This document shows positions 19,769-27,116 of a stretch of 64,000 nt of DNA, piece by piece. Position 1 is the first letter of the stretch. Each line of letters opens with the position of its first letter. The stretch is from Hwanghaeella grinnelliae (GTDB lineage Bacteria; Pseudomonadota; Alphaproteobacteria; UBA8366; Aestuariispiraceae), in assembly GCF_004005845.1 (NCBI RefSeq), contig NZ_SADE01000003.1, positions 769,862-833,861 of the forward strand, in the 5' to 3' direction. The notes beneath the pieces are model-generated. The model was given only the letters and a program-made list of their open reading frames with translations. It was not told where the DNA came from and searched no databases. Both the position numbers and the translations under genes were made by a program.

Positions 19769-21091
19769 ATGAACGCCATTTTCTTCGCCATCGTCCTGAT
19801 CGCCTTTTCGGTCGCGGCCTTCCGCCAAGTCACTTGGGTCGCCGAAACGCCGGAAGATGTCAGCCCGATGGACGCACTGGGCATCGGCATGATCGACACG
19901 GCGGAAGCCTCGGTCACGCTGGCGATCGGTCTGGTCGGTGTGATGGCCTTGTTCCTGGGCCTGATGAAAGTCGCCGAGCACGGCGGTTTGCTGGTCATCA
20001 TCGCCAAGCTACTGCGCCCACTGATGAAGCGCCTGTTTCCCGAAGTCCCCGCCGACCATCCGGCGATGGGGGCGATGATCCTGAACATCTCGGCCAATGT
20101 CATGGGACTCGGCAACGCCGCAACGCCTTTCGGCATCCGCGCGATGCAGGAATTGGACAAGCTGAACCCGGAAAAGGGCACGGCGACCAATGCGATGGCG
20201 TTGTTCCTGGCGATCAACACGTCCAGTGTCACCTTGTTGCCGACCGGCGTGATTGCGCTGCGTGCCGCGGCGGGGTCGAACGATCCGGCCGGGATCGTAC
20301 CGACCACACTGGTCGCCACGATCTGTTCCACCACCGTCGCCATCGTGATGGCGAAACTGTTGCAGCGCTATTGGGCTTCTTCCTCCCCCATCCCATCGTC
20401 CGGCACAGCCACGACATCCGCGCCGGAGGGAGAGGGCGAGACCGTGCCCGAAGACGCGCGGGACCTGTCGAAAGCGGATCAAGCCTATCCGGCCGCCGCC
20501 TCCATCATCGCGTTGCTCTGCCTGTTCGCCTTGGTGCCGCTGACCGTCATTTACGGGAAGGAAATCGCGCCCTGGATCATTCCAGGCCTGATGATGGCGC
20601 TGCTCGCCTTTGGCGTCGCCAAGAAAGTGCCGGTCTATGAAAGCTTCGTGGAAGGGGCGAAGGACGGGTTCAACGTAGCCCTGCGCATCATCCCCTATCT
20701 GGTGGCGATTCTGGTCGCGGTCGGCATGTTCCGGAACAGTGGGGCGATGGAATTGTTGATCGTGCCACTTTCCGCCGTGACCGGGCCGCTGGGGCTACCG
20801 GCCGAAGCCCTGCCGATGGCGCTGCTACGGCCGCTTTCCGGCTCCGGCGCCTATGGCATACTCGCCTCGATCATCAATGACCAAGCGATCGGGCCGGACA
20901 GCTATACGGGCTATCTGGTGAGCACCTTCCAGGGCTCGACGGAAACGACCTTTTATGTGCTCGCGGTCTATTTCGGCGCGGTGCAGATCCGCCGCATCCG
21001 CCATGCGCTGGTTACCGCGCTCAGCGCCGACCTGGCCGGCATCATCGCCGCGGTTGTCATTTGTTCCATCCTATATGGCAGCTTGGCCTAG
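19769..21091 (+). CDS. Nucleoside-recognition (Gate) domain membrane protein, SpmA-SpmB-like fusion
   Basis: A 440-residue inner-membrane protein with about nine hydrophobic spans. Two Gate domains are visible: one around residues 45-190 (ILNISANVMGLGNAATPFGI, LFLAINTSSVTLLPTG) and one around 290-430 (LLRPLSGSGAYGILAS, GSTETTFYVLAVYFGA). These match Bacillus SpmA and SpmB fused in one chain, as often seen in proteobacteria. The transported molecule is unknown. An insert of low-complexity residues (about 205-230) links the halves. Confidence 0.85.
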   Translation: MNAIFFAIVLIAFSVAAFRQVTWVAETPEDVSPMDALGIGMIDTAEASVTLAIGLVGVMALFLGLMKVAEHGGLLVIIAKLLRPLMKRLFPEVPADHPAMGAMILNISANVMGLGNAATPFGIRAMQELDKLNPEKGTATNAMALFLAINTSSVTLLPTGVIALRAAAGSNDPAGIVPTTLVATICSTTVAIVMAKLLQRYWASSSPIPSSGTATTSAPEGEGETVPEDARDLSKADQAYPAAASIIALLCLFALVPLTVIYGKEIAPWIIPGLMMALLAFGVAKKVPVYESFVEGAKDGFNVALRIIPYLVAILVAVGMFRNSGAMELLIVPLSAVTGPLGLPAEALPMALLRPLSGSGAYGILASIINDQAIGPDSYTGYLVSTFQGSTETTFYVLAVYFGAVQIRRIRHALVTALSADLAGIIAAVVICSILYGSLA

Positions 21092-21213
21092 GCCGGGGTG
21101 CCGAGGGGGTGCACAATCGAGACTTTGCCACAGGCGAAAGGTCTGCTATTTCACCCCTCGCCCGGATGGTCGGACAACCGTTCCTGCTGGCCGGGTTCGC
21201 CGTTTGTGGCGAC

Positions 21214-21290
21214 GCGCCCGTAGCTCAGTAGGATAGAGCACCAGATTCCTAATCTGGGGGCCACAGGTTCGAATCCTGTCGGGCGCACCA
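21214..21290 (+). tRNA. tRNA-Arg (anticodon CCT)
   Basis: A 77-base cloverleaf including an encoded CCA end. Acceptor arms GCGCCCG and CGGGCGC pair fully, the D arm is GCTC/GAGC, the anticodon stem CAGAT/ATCTG encloses TTCCTAA with anticodon CCT, and the T arm is ACAGG-TTCGAAT-CCTGT. Its last 44 bases are repeated at 28988-29031 and, degraded, at 56081-56120, so it has served as an integration site. Confidence 0.97.
21247..21290 (+). repeat. Attachment-site core within tRNA-Arg (left end of the RNA-repair island)
   Basis: These 44 bases, from the anticodon loop to the CCA end, recur exactly at 28988-29031. Integration of islands at tRNA 3' ends leaves the intact gene on one side and such a copy on the other. 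Just after it, TTTCAATGGGTTAG (21295-21308) and a GTTTTACAAT element (21326-21335) recur near the other two copies and may be recombinase arm sites. Confidence 0.85.
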
Positions 21291-21399
21291 ATTATTTCAA
21301 TGGGTTAGAGAGAGTGGAGCAGGCGGTTTTACAATCGGGTTTTGCACCATCCTGTGCTCTGCAACTTTCCTTCAATCAACTCCCGGCCCTAAAGCGACG

Positions 21400-22419
21400 T
21401 TAGCCAACGATCTCGACCAACTTTGTTCTTTTTCCCTGATCAGAGAATCGGAACTTGATACCCGTGAATCGCTCAATGAGTTTTGCCGCAGTCCTTGTAT
21501 GCTCGCTTTGTCTGACTGTCGTAAACGCACCGCCTTTCGCCAGTGCAAAGGGCAACAGCAACTGGTCCTGAAGATAAGGTCCGGCAAAAGCTTCCAATGC
21601 CAGATAACCGGCCATGCTTCTTGCTGCAGACTTCGCAAGTTTTTCAGCAGGCACACCGAGCTTCCCGAAGCTGGATACGACTTCTGTGATGTTCTCGAAC
21701 TCTGCTTCGACCAATAGAGCGTTGCCCGGTCCATGTTCGCCAGGCAACTGACGAATAGTAAAGGCATCATCCGGCCATTCCGACAGGACCTTGCGTGCCG
21801 CAGTCAACTCACGTTCGGCAATATCTCGCGGAATACCCGCAAGCACGGCTTCTACCCGCCCTTGCATGAAAGCCCCTCTCTCGAGGCACTCGATCGAGCG
21901 CAGTGCGGACGGTTCTATCTCAACAACAATGCGGCCGCCGCCACGTGGAAAGAATCCGTGCCTTTCCAATTGGATGGAGACCTTCGGACCCATTCGACTG
22001 AGGATCGGCAATAGGGCCTTCTGCATGAATTCGAAGGGCGGCGCGGCCATGGCATGCGTTCCCCCCTCAATCACAAGGTGCGAAGGACCGTTTGCCAACA
22101 ACAGCGGCATCAACACAGTCTGCAATACAAGACTCGTGCTACCCGCCGTGCCAATTGCGAAATTGTAGTTGCCCGGCTTCACTCGACCAGGTTGGAATGA
22201 GAGCGAGCTTGATCCAACGGCCAAGCCAGAGCATTTCGCATCACCGATAGTACATGCTGCCTCAAGCGCGGTGACGTGCTGCCGCATCAACCCCGGCTTG
22301 GCGCGCCCACCCCTGATGTTCTCAATTGTGAAAGGTTCGCCGGTCAGCAATGACAGGGCTGCCGCATAGCGCAACACCTGACCGCCTCCTTCTCCTTCTG
22401 AACCGTCAATAGTAATCAT
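21400..22419 (-). CDS. rtcA: RNA 3'-terminal phosphate cyclase
   Basis: A 339-residue enzyme that uses ATP to convert an RNA 3'-phosphate into a 2',3'-cyclic phosphate. The N-terminus ITIDGSEGEGGGQVLRYA, IRGGRAKPGLMRQH, FFPRGGGRI and HGPGNALLVE are RtcA hallmarks. The catalytic histidine that becomes adenylylated should be the one in RQSEHTRTAAKL near residue 310. Last gene of the minus-strand rtc operon; its ATG overlaps the stop of the nucleotidyltransferase gene (ATGA). Confidence 0.95.
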   Translation of the reverse strand: MITIDGSEGEGGGQVLRYAAALSLLTGEPFTIENIRGGRAKPGLMRQHVTALEAACTIGDAKCSGLAVGSSSLSFQPGRVKPGNYNFAIGTAGSTSLVLQTVLMPLLLANGPSHLVIEGGTHAMAAPPFEFMQKALLPILSRMGPKVSIQLERHGFFPRGGGRIVVEIEPSALRSIECLERGAFMQGRVEAVLAGIPRDIAERELTAARKVLSEWPDDAFTIRQLPGEHGPGNALLVEAEFENITEVVSSFGKLGVPAEKLAKSAARSMAGYLALEAFAGPYLQDQLLLPFALAKGGAFTTVRQSEHTRTAAKLIERFTGIKFRFSDQGKRTKLVEIVG

Positions 22420-23210
22420 TCTTCATTTACCAGTTGCAGGAAGAGCGCTTCGGCTTCGTCCATGAATTGATCGTCTCTCGGGCGCTCCGGCACTTCGCTT
22501 ACCCGTTGCAGTTCGTCCTCGATCAAACGCTCCACGCTGGGAAGTTGGATTGTGTTTCCAGCTTCACGGGTCTGGGCCTTGCGGGCGATCAACTCGTGAA
22601 TCTGATCCACCACGGCCTGCTCGACCTGCGCCGCCTCCATCAAAGGCAGTATGTTCATCGGCGGACGGCGTCCAGGATCCAGCCGCAAAGCCCGCACCGA
22701 AAGCGCGGGCCGCAATGCGTAGAAGTAACGCTTTGCCGAAACGGTCCCGTCGTCGTTGAACCACCGACTGACCGCACCCCTCCCCAGGTTTGCGTAATGC
22801 TTCGCATACCCGCGCGGATTGAAGTGCCGAGTCGCCAGGTCGGACAACTTTCCGATCACGGGGTCGTCCACAACGTACCGAACAGGGCTGTCCATCCATT
22901 CGGACAACACGGCGTTGTGTTTAAGCAGCAGTGCAAGCGCTTTGCGAATGTCCCAACCGTTCAAGTCGATTTCATCGACAATAGGACGCTCGATTACGTC
23001 CCGTGGCGGCATCAAAGACAAATAGGCGTTACGAGGCCTGACGTAGAGGAACCGCACATCGTAGTCGCTGTCGGGTGACGGGAACCCCCAGGCTCGCGAA
23101 CCGGACTCGACAGCCATTAACAAGCGTGCGCCTTCCTCACTCGCCAGATTGGCAAGCCGGGTTTCGATCTCGGCACGAACCGCTGCCGGTATGACGACTT
23201 TCTCCTGCAT
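22416..23210 (-). CDS. RlaP-like nucleotidyltransferase of the DNA polymerase beta superfamily
   Basis: A 264-residue protein with the nucleotidyltransferase signature ESGSRAWGFPSPDSDYDVRF (about residues 35-54): Gly-Ser followed by the metal-binding Asp-x-Asp as SDYD. The rest (KALALLLKHNAVLSEWM, YFYALRPALSVRAL) matches the YcgL/RlaP group, predicted nucleotidyltransferases linked to RNA ligases. Located between rtcB and rtcA and overlapping rtcA by four bases, it is clearly part of the repair operon. It might add or remove nucleotides at damaged RNA ends; the reaction has not been inferred from sequence alone. Confidence 0.85.
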   Translation of the reverse strand: MQEKVVIPAAVRAEIETRLANLASEEGARLLMAVESGSRAWGFPSPDSDYDVRFLYVRPRNAYLSLMPPRDVIERPIVDEIDLNGWDIRKALALLLKHNAVLSEWMDSPVRYVVDDPVIGKLSDLATRHFNPRGYAKHYANLGRGAVSRWFNDDGTVSAKRYFYALRPALSVRALRLDPGRRPPMNILPLMEAAQVEQAVVDQIHELIARKAQTREAGNTIQLPSVERLIEDELQRVSEVPERPRDDQFMDEAEALFLQLVNEE

Positions 23211-23252
23211 GGGATGCTCCCGACTGGGTGAAGGCGGTGAACGTGAAGGGGA

Positions 23253-24476
23253 TCACCCCTTCACGCACACTACCTGCTTCAAGGTATGTACGATCTCGAC
23301 AAGATCGGCCTGTGCGGCCATCACCGCCTCGATCGGCTTGTAGGCCTTGGGCGTTTCATCGATCACGCCTTCATCCTTACGGCATTCGATGCCGATGGTG
23401 TCGGCGATATGCTCGTCGAGCGTCACAAGCTTCTTCGCTTGTGTCCGGCTCATAACGCGGCCAGCTCCATGCGAGCAGCTATCGAAGCTCTCGGCATTGC
23501 CAAGTCCGCGCACGATGAAGCTCTTCGCCCCCATCGATCCGGGGATAATGCCCATCGTACCCTTAGCGGCACGTACCGCCCCTTTACGGGTGACGAGCAC
23601 GTTTTCGCCGAAATGGCTTTCCCGCGTCACATAGTTGTGGTGGCAGTTAACCGCCTCGCATTCAGCCTCAAACGGCTTTGCGATTTCACTGCGCAAAGCA
23701 TCCAGCACATGTGTCATCATTACCCGCCGGTTCAACTTGGCGAAGTCCTGCGCCCATTCAACCGCTTCGACATAGTCATCGAAATGATCGGTCCCTTCCG
23801 GGAAATAGGCGAGGTCCTCGTCCGGCAGATTGATATGCCATGTCCGCATGTCCTTCTTTGCCAGTTCGATGAAGAACCGCCCGATCGCGTTGCCGATTCC
23901 CCGGCTACCCGAATGGAGCATCACCCACACGCGCTGGTCCTGATCCAGGCACAGCTCGATGAAATGGTTCCCAGTCCCGAGCGTCCCTAGATGTACCAAT
24001 TGGTTGGTATTCTTCAAACACGGGTATTTCTCGCAAAGCGCATCGAAACGTATTTTCAGCAAAGACCAGGCATCGATCACCGACTGCGGGGGATCGCCCC
24101 ACGCACCCTTGTCCCGCCCACGCCCGGTCGACCGACCGTGCGGCACCGCCGCCTCGATCGCCATCCGGATCGCAGCAAGATTGTCGGGAAGGTCGCTCGC
24201 AACAAGCGAGGTCCGCGCCGCCATCATGCCGCACCCAATATCGACACCTACGGCCGCCGGGATGACGGCGCCTTTGGTCGGAATCACCGAACCCACAGTA
24301 GCACCGATTCCAACATGCACGTCGGGCATCGCCGCGACATGCTTGAAGATGAACGGCATCCGCGCTGCCTTGGCGAGCTGCTCCCGGGCCTTTTCGTCTA
24401 CCGGAACACCGCGGGTCCACATCTTGATCGGAGACCCGCCTCCCACGTCCTGGTATTCATAAGTCGTTTCGGTCAT
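23253..24476 (-). CDS. rtcB: RNA-splicing/repair ligase RtcB
   Basis: A 407-residue GTP- and Mn-dependent ligase that joins 3'-phosphate or 2',3'-cyclic phosphate ends to 5'-OH ends. Visible blocks are AAMPDVHVGIGATVGSVIPT, VGVDIGCGM (metal-binding Asp and Cys), LGTLGTGNHFIEL, HSGSRGIG, HNYVTRE and SCSHGAGRVMSR, whose His is guanylylated in the reaction. The start is 30 bases after the last Y-RNA-like unit, with an AAGGAGG ribosome site. The short (about 400-residue) form is the one usually found in rtcBA operons. Confidence 0.97.
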   Translation of the reverse strand: MTETTYEYQDVGGGSPIKMWTRGVPVDEKAREQLAKAARMPFIFKHVAAMPDVHVGIGATVGSVIPTKGAVIPAAVGVDIGCGMMAARTSLVASDLPDNLAAIRMAIEAAVPHGRSTGRGRDKGAWGDPPQSVIDAWSLLKIRFDALCEKYPCLKNTNQLVHLGTLGTGNHFIELCLDQDQRVWVMLHSGSRGIGNAIGRFFIELAKKDMRTWHINLPDEDLAYFPEGTDHFDDYVEAVEWAQDFAKLNRRVMMTHVLDALRSEIAKPFEAECEAVNCHHNYVTRESHFGENVLVTRKGAVRAAKGTMGIIPGSMGAKSFIVRGLGNAESFDSCSHGAGRVMSRTQAKKLVTLDEHIADTIGIECRKDEGVIDETPKAYKPIEAVMAAQADLVEIVHTLKQVVCVKG

Positions 24477-24505
24477 TTTGACCTCCTTAATTTACCATCA
24501 TAAGT

Positions 24506-24611
24506 ACTAGCGACGAGGTTTGGCGAGACAGTCCAGATAGAAATCTGGCGGTGGCTTCGAAACACCTCGGCCATAGGGCCTTACCATGTAGTCCCGCCGG
24601 CATTCGCCAGC
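24506..24611 (-). ncRNA. Y-RNA-like noncoding RNA, unit 5 (next to rtcB; reduced)
   Basis: On the minus strand the unit starts GCTGGCGA-ATGCCGG and ends ACC-TCGTCGCTAGT. The outer stem GCTGGCGA/TCGCTAGT pairs with two G-T wobbles. The GGACTACAT element common to the array follows the 5' stem. A T-arm-like hairpin (24550-24566) remains, but no D arm is visible, and a CCAGAT/ATCTGG hairpin takes its place. It is the shortest and most degenerate member. Confidence 0.6.
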
Positions 24612-24657
24612 TTCCATCGCACTTGCGCGCAATTGCCTATCTGCATTTGCGCAAGCA

Positions 24658-24782
24658 CCGGCGGCGAGTTGGTGGCGAGACGGCTTTCCTGAGCTACTCC
24701 GGTTCCCCGGGGGCGGACTTGAACCGCCGACCTCCTGCTCGCGCAGGTGCTCTATCCATGTAGTCCCGCCGGCATCCGCCAG
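24658..24782 (-). ncRNA. Y-RNA-like noncoding RNA, unit 4
   Basis: Minus-strand ends CTGGCGG and CCGCCGG pair with one wobble to close the molecule. Inside are the ATGCCGGCGGGACTACAT leader shared with other units, an anticodon-like hairpin (CCTGCGCGAGCAGG), a good T arm (24712-24728, with TTCAAG in the loop), an acceptor-like stem closed on itself (CCGG-GGAA-CCGG) and a TAGCTCAGGAAAGCC remnant of the D arm. Confidence 0.72.
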
Positions 24783-24794
24783 CTTTGAAAAACG

Positions 24795-24945
24795 GTCACG
24801 GCGACGAGGTTTGGGAAAGACATTGCCCCAAAGGGCGCCGCTCTATCCGCTGAGCTACGGGCCCCCATTTTATGGACCCGGCGGGATTCGAACCCGCGAC
24901 CTGCATCGTGGAAGGATGTAGTCCTTACCCGGCATTCGCCGTGAC
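24795..24945 (-). ncRNA. Y-RNA-like noncoding RNA, unit 3
   Basis: The minus-strand ends GTCACGGCGA and TCGCCGTGAC are exact complements (10 bp), followed by CCGTTTTTC, a possible terminator tail. The interior carries a tRNA-mimicking module: T arm at 24881-24897 (GCGGG/CCCGC around TTCGAAT), an acceptor-like stem closed by a loop instead of free ends, D arm GCTC/GAGC at 24840-24855 and a GCCC/GGGC hairpin. Order T arm, acceptor, D arm means a circularly permuted tRNA shape, as in YrlA RNAs. Confidence 0.85.
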
Positions 24946-24961
24946 TTTAACTTCTGAACTC

Positions 24962-25120
24962 TGGCGACGAGAAATGGTGAAACATCGGTCCTTAAGCTAC
25001 GCTCCTACGGCGGGATTCGAACCCGCATCTCCCCTTCCGTACTCCCATTCGGGAAGACGTAACGGGCGCTTTACGCATCGGACCTCAGGTTTGAGGATGT
25101 AGTTCCACCGGCATTCGCCA
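24962..25120 (-). ncRNA. Y-RNA-like noncoding RNA, unit 2 (extended)
   Basis: This unit keeps the TGGCGA-ATGCCGG start, GGAACTACAT, and a CTCGTCGCCA end, but its outer stem is only about six pairs. It has a perfect T arm (25010-25026), a degenerate D arm (GTAGCTTAAGG) and extra hairpins: CCTCA/TGAGG (25083-25096) and CGTAA/TTACG (25058-25075). It is the longest unit, near 160 bases. Confidence 0.7.
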
Positions 25121-25145
25121 CGGTCTGTTTTTGTCTTCAAGCTAT

Positions 25146-25297
25146 GAAGGTCACGGCGACGAGGGTTGAGAAAGACTTGCCCTTTCGGGCTGGTGCTCTA
25201 CCAGGCTGAGCTACCGCCGGTTTCCCGACAGGCAGGATTCGAACCTGCGACATCCACATTGGCAGTGTAGTCCTTCCCGGCATTCGCCGTGACCTTC
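25146..25297 (-). ncRNA. Y-RNA-like noncoding RNA, unit 1 (next to rsr)
   Basis: The best-formed unit. Its ends GAAGGTCACGGCGA and TCGCCGTGACCTTC pair over 14 bases, giving the long terminal stem of Y RNAs. The interior mimics tRNA in permuted order: T arm GCAGG-TTCGAAT-CCTGC (25232-25248), an acceptor-like stem GTCGG/CCGGC capped by a GAAA tetraloop, D arm GCTC/GAGC (25195-25211) and GCCC-GAAA-GGGC. It begins only four bases after the rsr stop codon, so it is probably cut from, or terminated within, the rsr transcript. Bacterial YrlA RNAs bind Rsr through the terminal stem and carry such a tRNA-like module. Confidence 0.88.
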
Positions 25298-25301
25298 TTA
25301 T

Positions 25302-26861
25302 TCAGATCTCCACTTCGTTTACAATTTTGACCCAATCACGCGATCCGCCGGAAGCGAAGCGAGCCATTGCGTCGAACACGGCATCGGTGAAACCACCGAC
25401 ATTCATGATGTCATCGCGATCCTTGGCTTGCGTTGAACCGTATGGCTGGATGTCGATGCAGACCATCTTTGCGCCCCGGTTGCGGGCCTTAAGCTTGTTC
25501 CACTCCGTCATCGTCGCCGTTGCGTCTCCGCACGACCAGGGCCGCTCGGTATCGAACCAGGACTGATTGTCCGAAACGATGATCACCGTACCGACCTTCG
25601 CTTTTTCACGGTTCAGCTTGGCCAACGGAGCCGAGACATTTGTCCCGCCTCCCCCAACCGACGCCAGCTTTGCGGCGTTAACCGCAACGCGAGCATTGGG
25701 ATCGAGAGCCAGATCGATCACACACGTTTCGAACGGCAGCACACGCGTCCGCGGATTGCTCCGCAACATCGCGGCTGCCACCAATGCGGCGATATCGATG
25801 CAGCGCACGACCGAGGTCGCTCCTTTTCGATATCCGGTCGCCGGCGAGCCCATAGAGCCCGACACGTCCGGGCAAACCACGACGTTGCCTTCCAGCATCG
25901 GAACATTCATGAGCGACTGTTCCATTGCCTTTTCGAGCGAAGCCTGGACCTCCAGCGGGACCCCGTCCCCCACTTGGGCCAACGCGGTCATCAACTGATA
26001 GGGCGCAGGACGAACCTTCGCCATCGCCTGGCTATCCGCCAGCCGGGCCGCGACCATTTCGGTCACGCCGTCGACGCGAAAGGCGCCTTGGCGCGCAAGC
26101 GTGTTAAGGTTCATCCTCAATGCCTGCCAACCCATACGGCCAGCCAGCACACCCCATTGCTTCGCGGTCAATTCGAAAGCGGTCAGCCACTCGAGGGGCA
26201 CGTCGGGCAGGGGCCGCGAACGGTCCGCCTTCCACACCTCGTATGCAGCGATCTCTTTCGGCAACGCTTCGACATCGTACGGCTTGCCGATCAACCAACC
26301 ATACAGAGCACGCCGCTCGACATTGGACGGGGCCGGGTGGACCATCTTCACGATATCCGCCAAGCTCGGCGCCGAGCCCGTCGCCGCCCGCATCAGCTGG
26401 TGGATCGAGGCCTGTTCCAGCCATTCCCGCACCAACCGCTTCGGACGGGACCCGAGCGATGCCCGCCCGGCCTGACCCGAACGCATGATCTGCACGAAGT
26501 TGCGCAGCATGCGGCCGTTATCGATCACCCGCTTGAACACCTGAACCGAGAGATCCGGGTCGGACGAGGTCAACAATGCCGTAAGCAAAGCAGGCATGTC
26601 CTTCATCGCACCAGATTGCCGAGCATAGATCGCGCATTTCGCCACCCATTCCGCATCCACCGCATAGGCGGCCTTCAGTGCTTCGGCGAGTTGCACCTGG
26701 GCATCCGAATAGAAACCGTCGGACAGCGTGCCGGTCGCGGCGAGCTGCGCCAATTTCGCTTCGGGGCCGTAGGCATAGGCGCTGCCGCCTGCCCGATTCA
26801 CTTTGTCGGTGCGCGGCAGGATTTTTGCCATAGCCGAGGAAAACAAAGTCTTGTTGGCCAT
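25302..26861 (-). CDS. rsr: Ro60-family TROVE-domain RNA-binding protein
   Basis: A 519-residue protein. The N-terminal TROVE module is a HEAT-repeat ring (about residues 25-330; KVNRAGGSAYAYGPEAKLAQ, IYARQSGAMKDMPALL), and the C-terminal von Willebrand A-like domain carries the MIDAS motif VCPDVSGSMGSP near residue 350. Bacterial Ro60 (Rsr) binds Y RNA on the outside of the ring and misfolded or broken RNA ends in the centre, and can tether exonucleases. First gene of the operon rsr - Y RNA array - rtcB - rlaP - rtcA. The ATG at 26861 follows GGAGTAGG; an upstream extension to 26915 has no support. Confidence 0.95.
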   Translation of the reverse strand: MANKTLFSSAMAKILPRTDKVNRAGGSAYAYGPEAKLAQLAATGTLSDGFYSDAQVQLAEALKAAYAVDAEWVAKCAIYARQSGAMKDMPALLTALLTSSDPDLSVQVFKRVIDNGRMLRNFVQIMRSGQAGRASLGSRPKRLVREWLEQASIHQLMRAATGSAPSLADIVKMVHPAPSNVERRALYGWLIGKPYDVEALPKEIAAYEVWKADRSRPLPDVPLEWLTAFELTAKQWGVLAGRMGWQALRMNLNTLARQGAFRVDGVTEMVAARLADSQAMAKVRPAPYQLMTALAQVGDGVPLEVQASLEKAMEQSLMNVPMLEGNVVVCPDVSGSMGSPATGYRKGATSVVRCIDIAALVAAAMLRSNPRTRVLPFETCVIDLALDPNARVAVNAAKLASVGGGGTNVSAPLAKLNREKAKVGTVIIVSDNQSWFDTERPWSCGDATATMTEWNKLKARNRGAKMVCIDIQPYGSTQAKDRDDIMNVGGFTDAVFDAMARFASGGSRDWVKIVNEVEI

Positions 26862-26960
26862 CGTCCTACTCCATCTTTCCGGATTTCGGGCGGCCGGCCC
26901 ATTCCGGCCGCCCATATTCCCGTTTCCGCCGGGTGTTCACCTACCCGACACGCCATAGAT

Positions 26961-26976
26961 AGCAGGCGACGTGCCA
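26961..26976 (-). promoter_or_regulatory. Sigma-54 promoter of the rsr-rtcBA operon
   Basis: On the minus strand TGGCACG-TCGC-CTGCT matches the sigma-54 consensus (TGGCACG-N4-TTGCW) at all but one position, with GG and GC exactly ten bases apart. It lies about 100 bases before the rsr start and is oriented towards it; rtcR, a sigma-54 activator, is divergent on the other side. The 140 bases between it and rtcR should hold the activator's binding sites. Confidence 0.88.
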
Positions 26977-27116
26977 GATCCGAAAAGCATGAGAAAAAAT
27001 CTGTTAAGTTATTGAATTTTCGTTATTTATTTCTTTTCCCGTCTCAATTTGCTCGTTGACGATTTGGGATTTTTATATCCTGTTGTATACACTCTTATAA
27101 AATTATATCGTTCCTT

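Noticed and set aside
24840..25250. Cluster of ordinary tRNA genes suggested by T-arm and D-arm motifs
   Set aside because: The T arm comes before the D arm and the acceptor strands are joined by a loop, so no unit can give a normal mature tRNA; the paired ends of each unit lie far outside. A Y-RNA-like RNA with a tRNA-mimicking module explains the order better.
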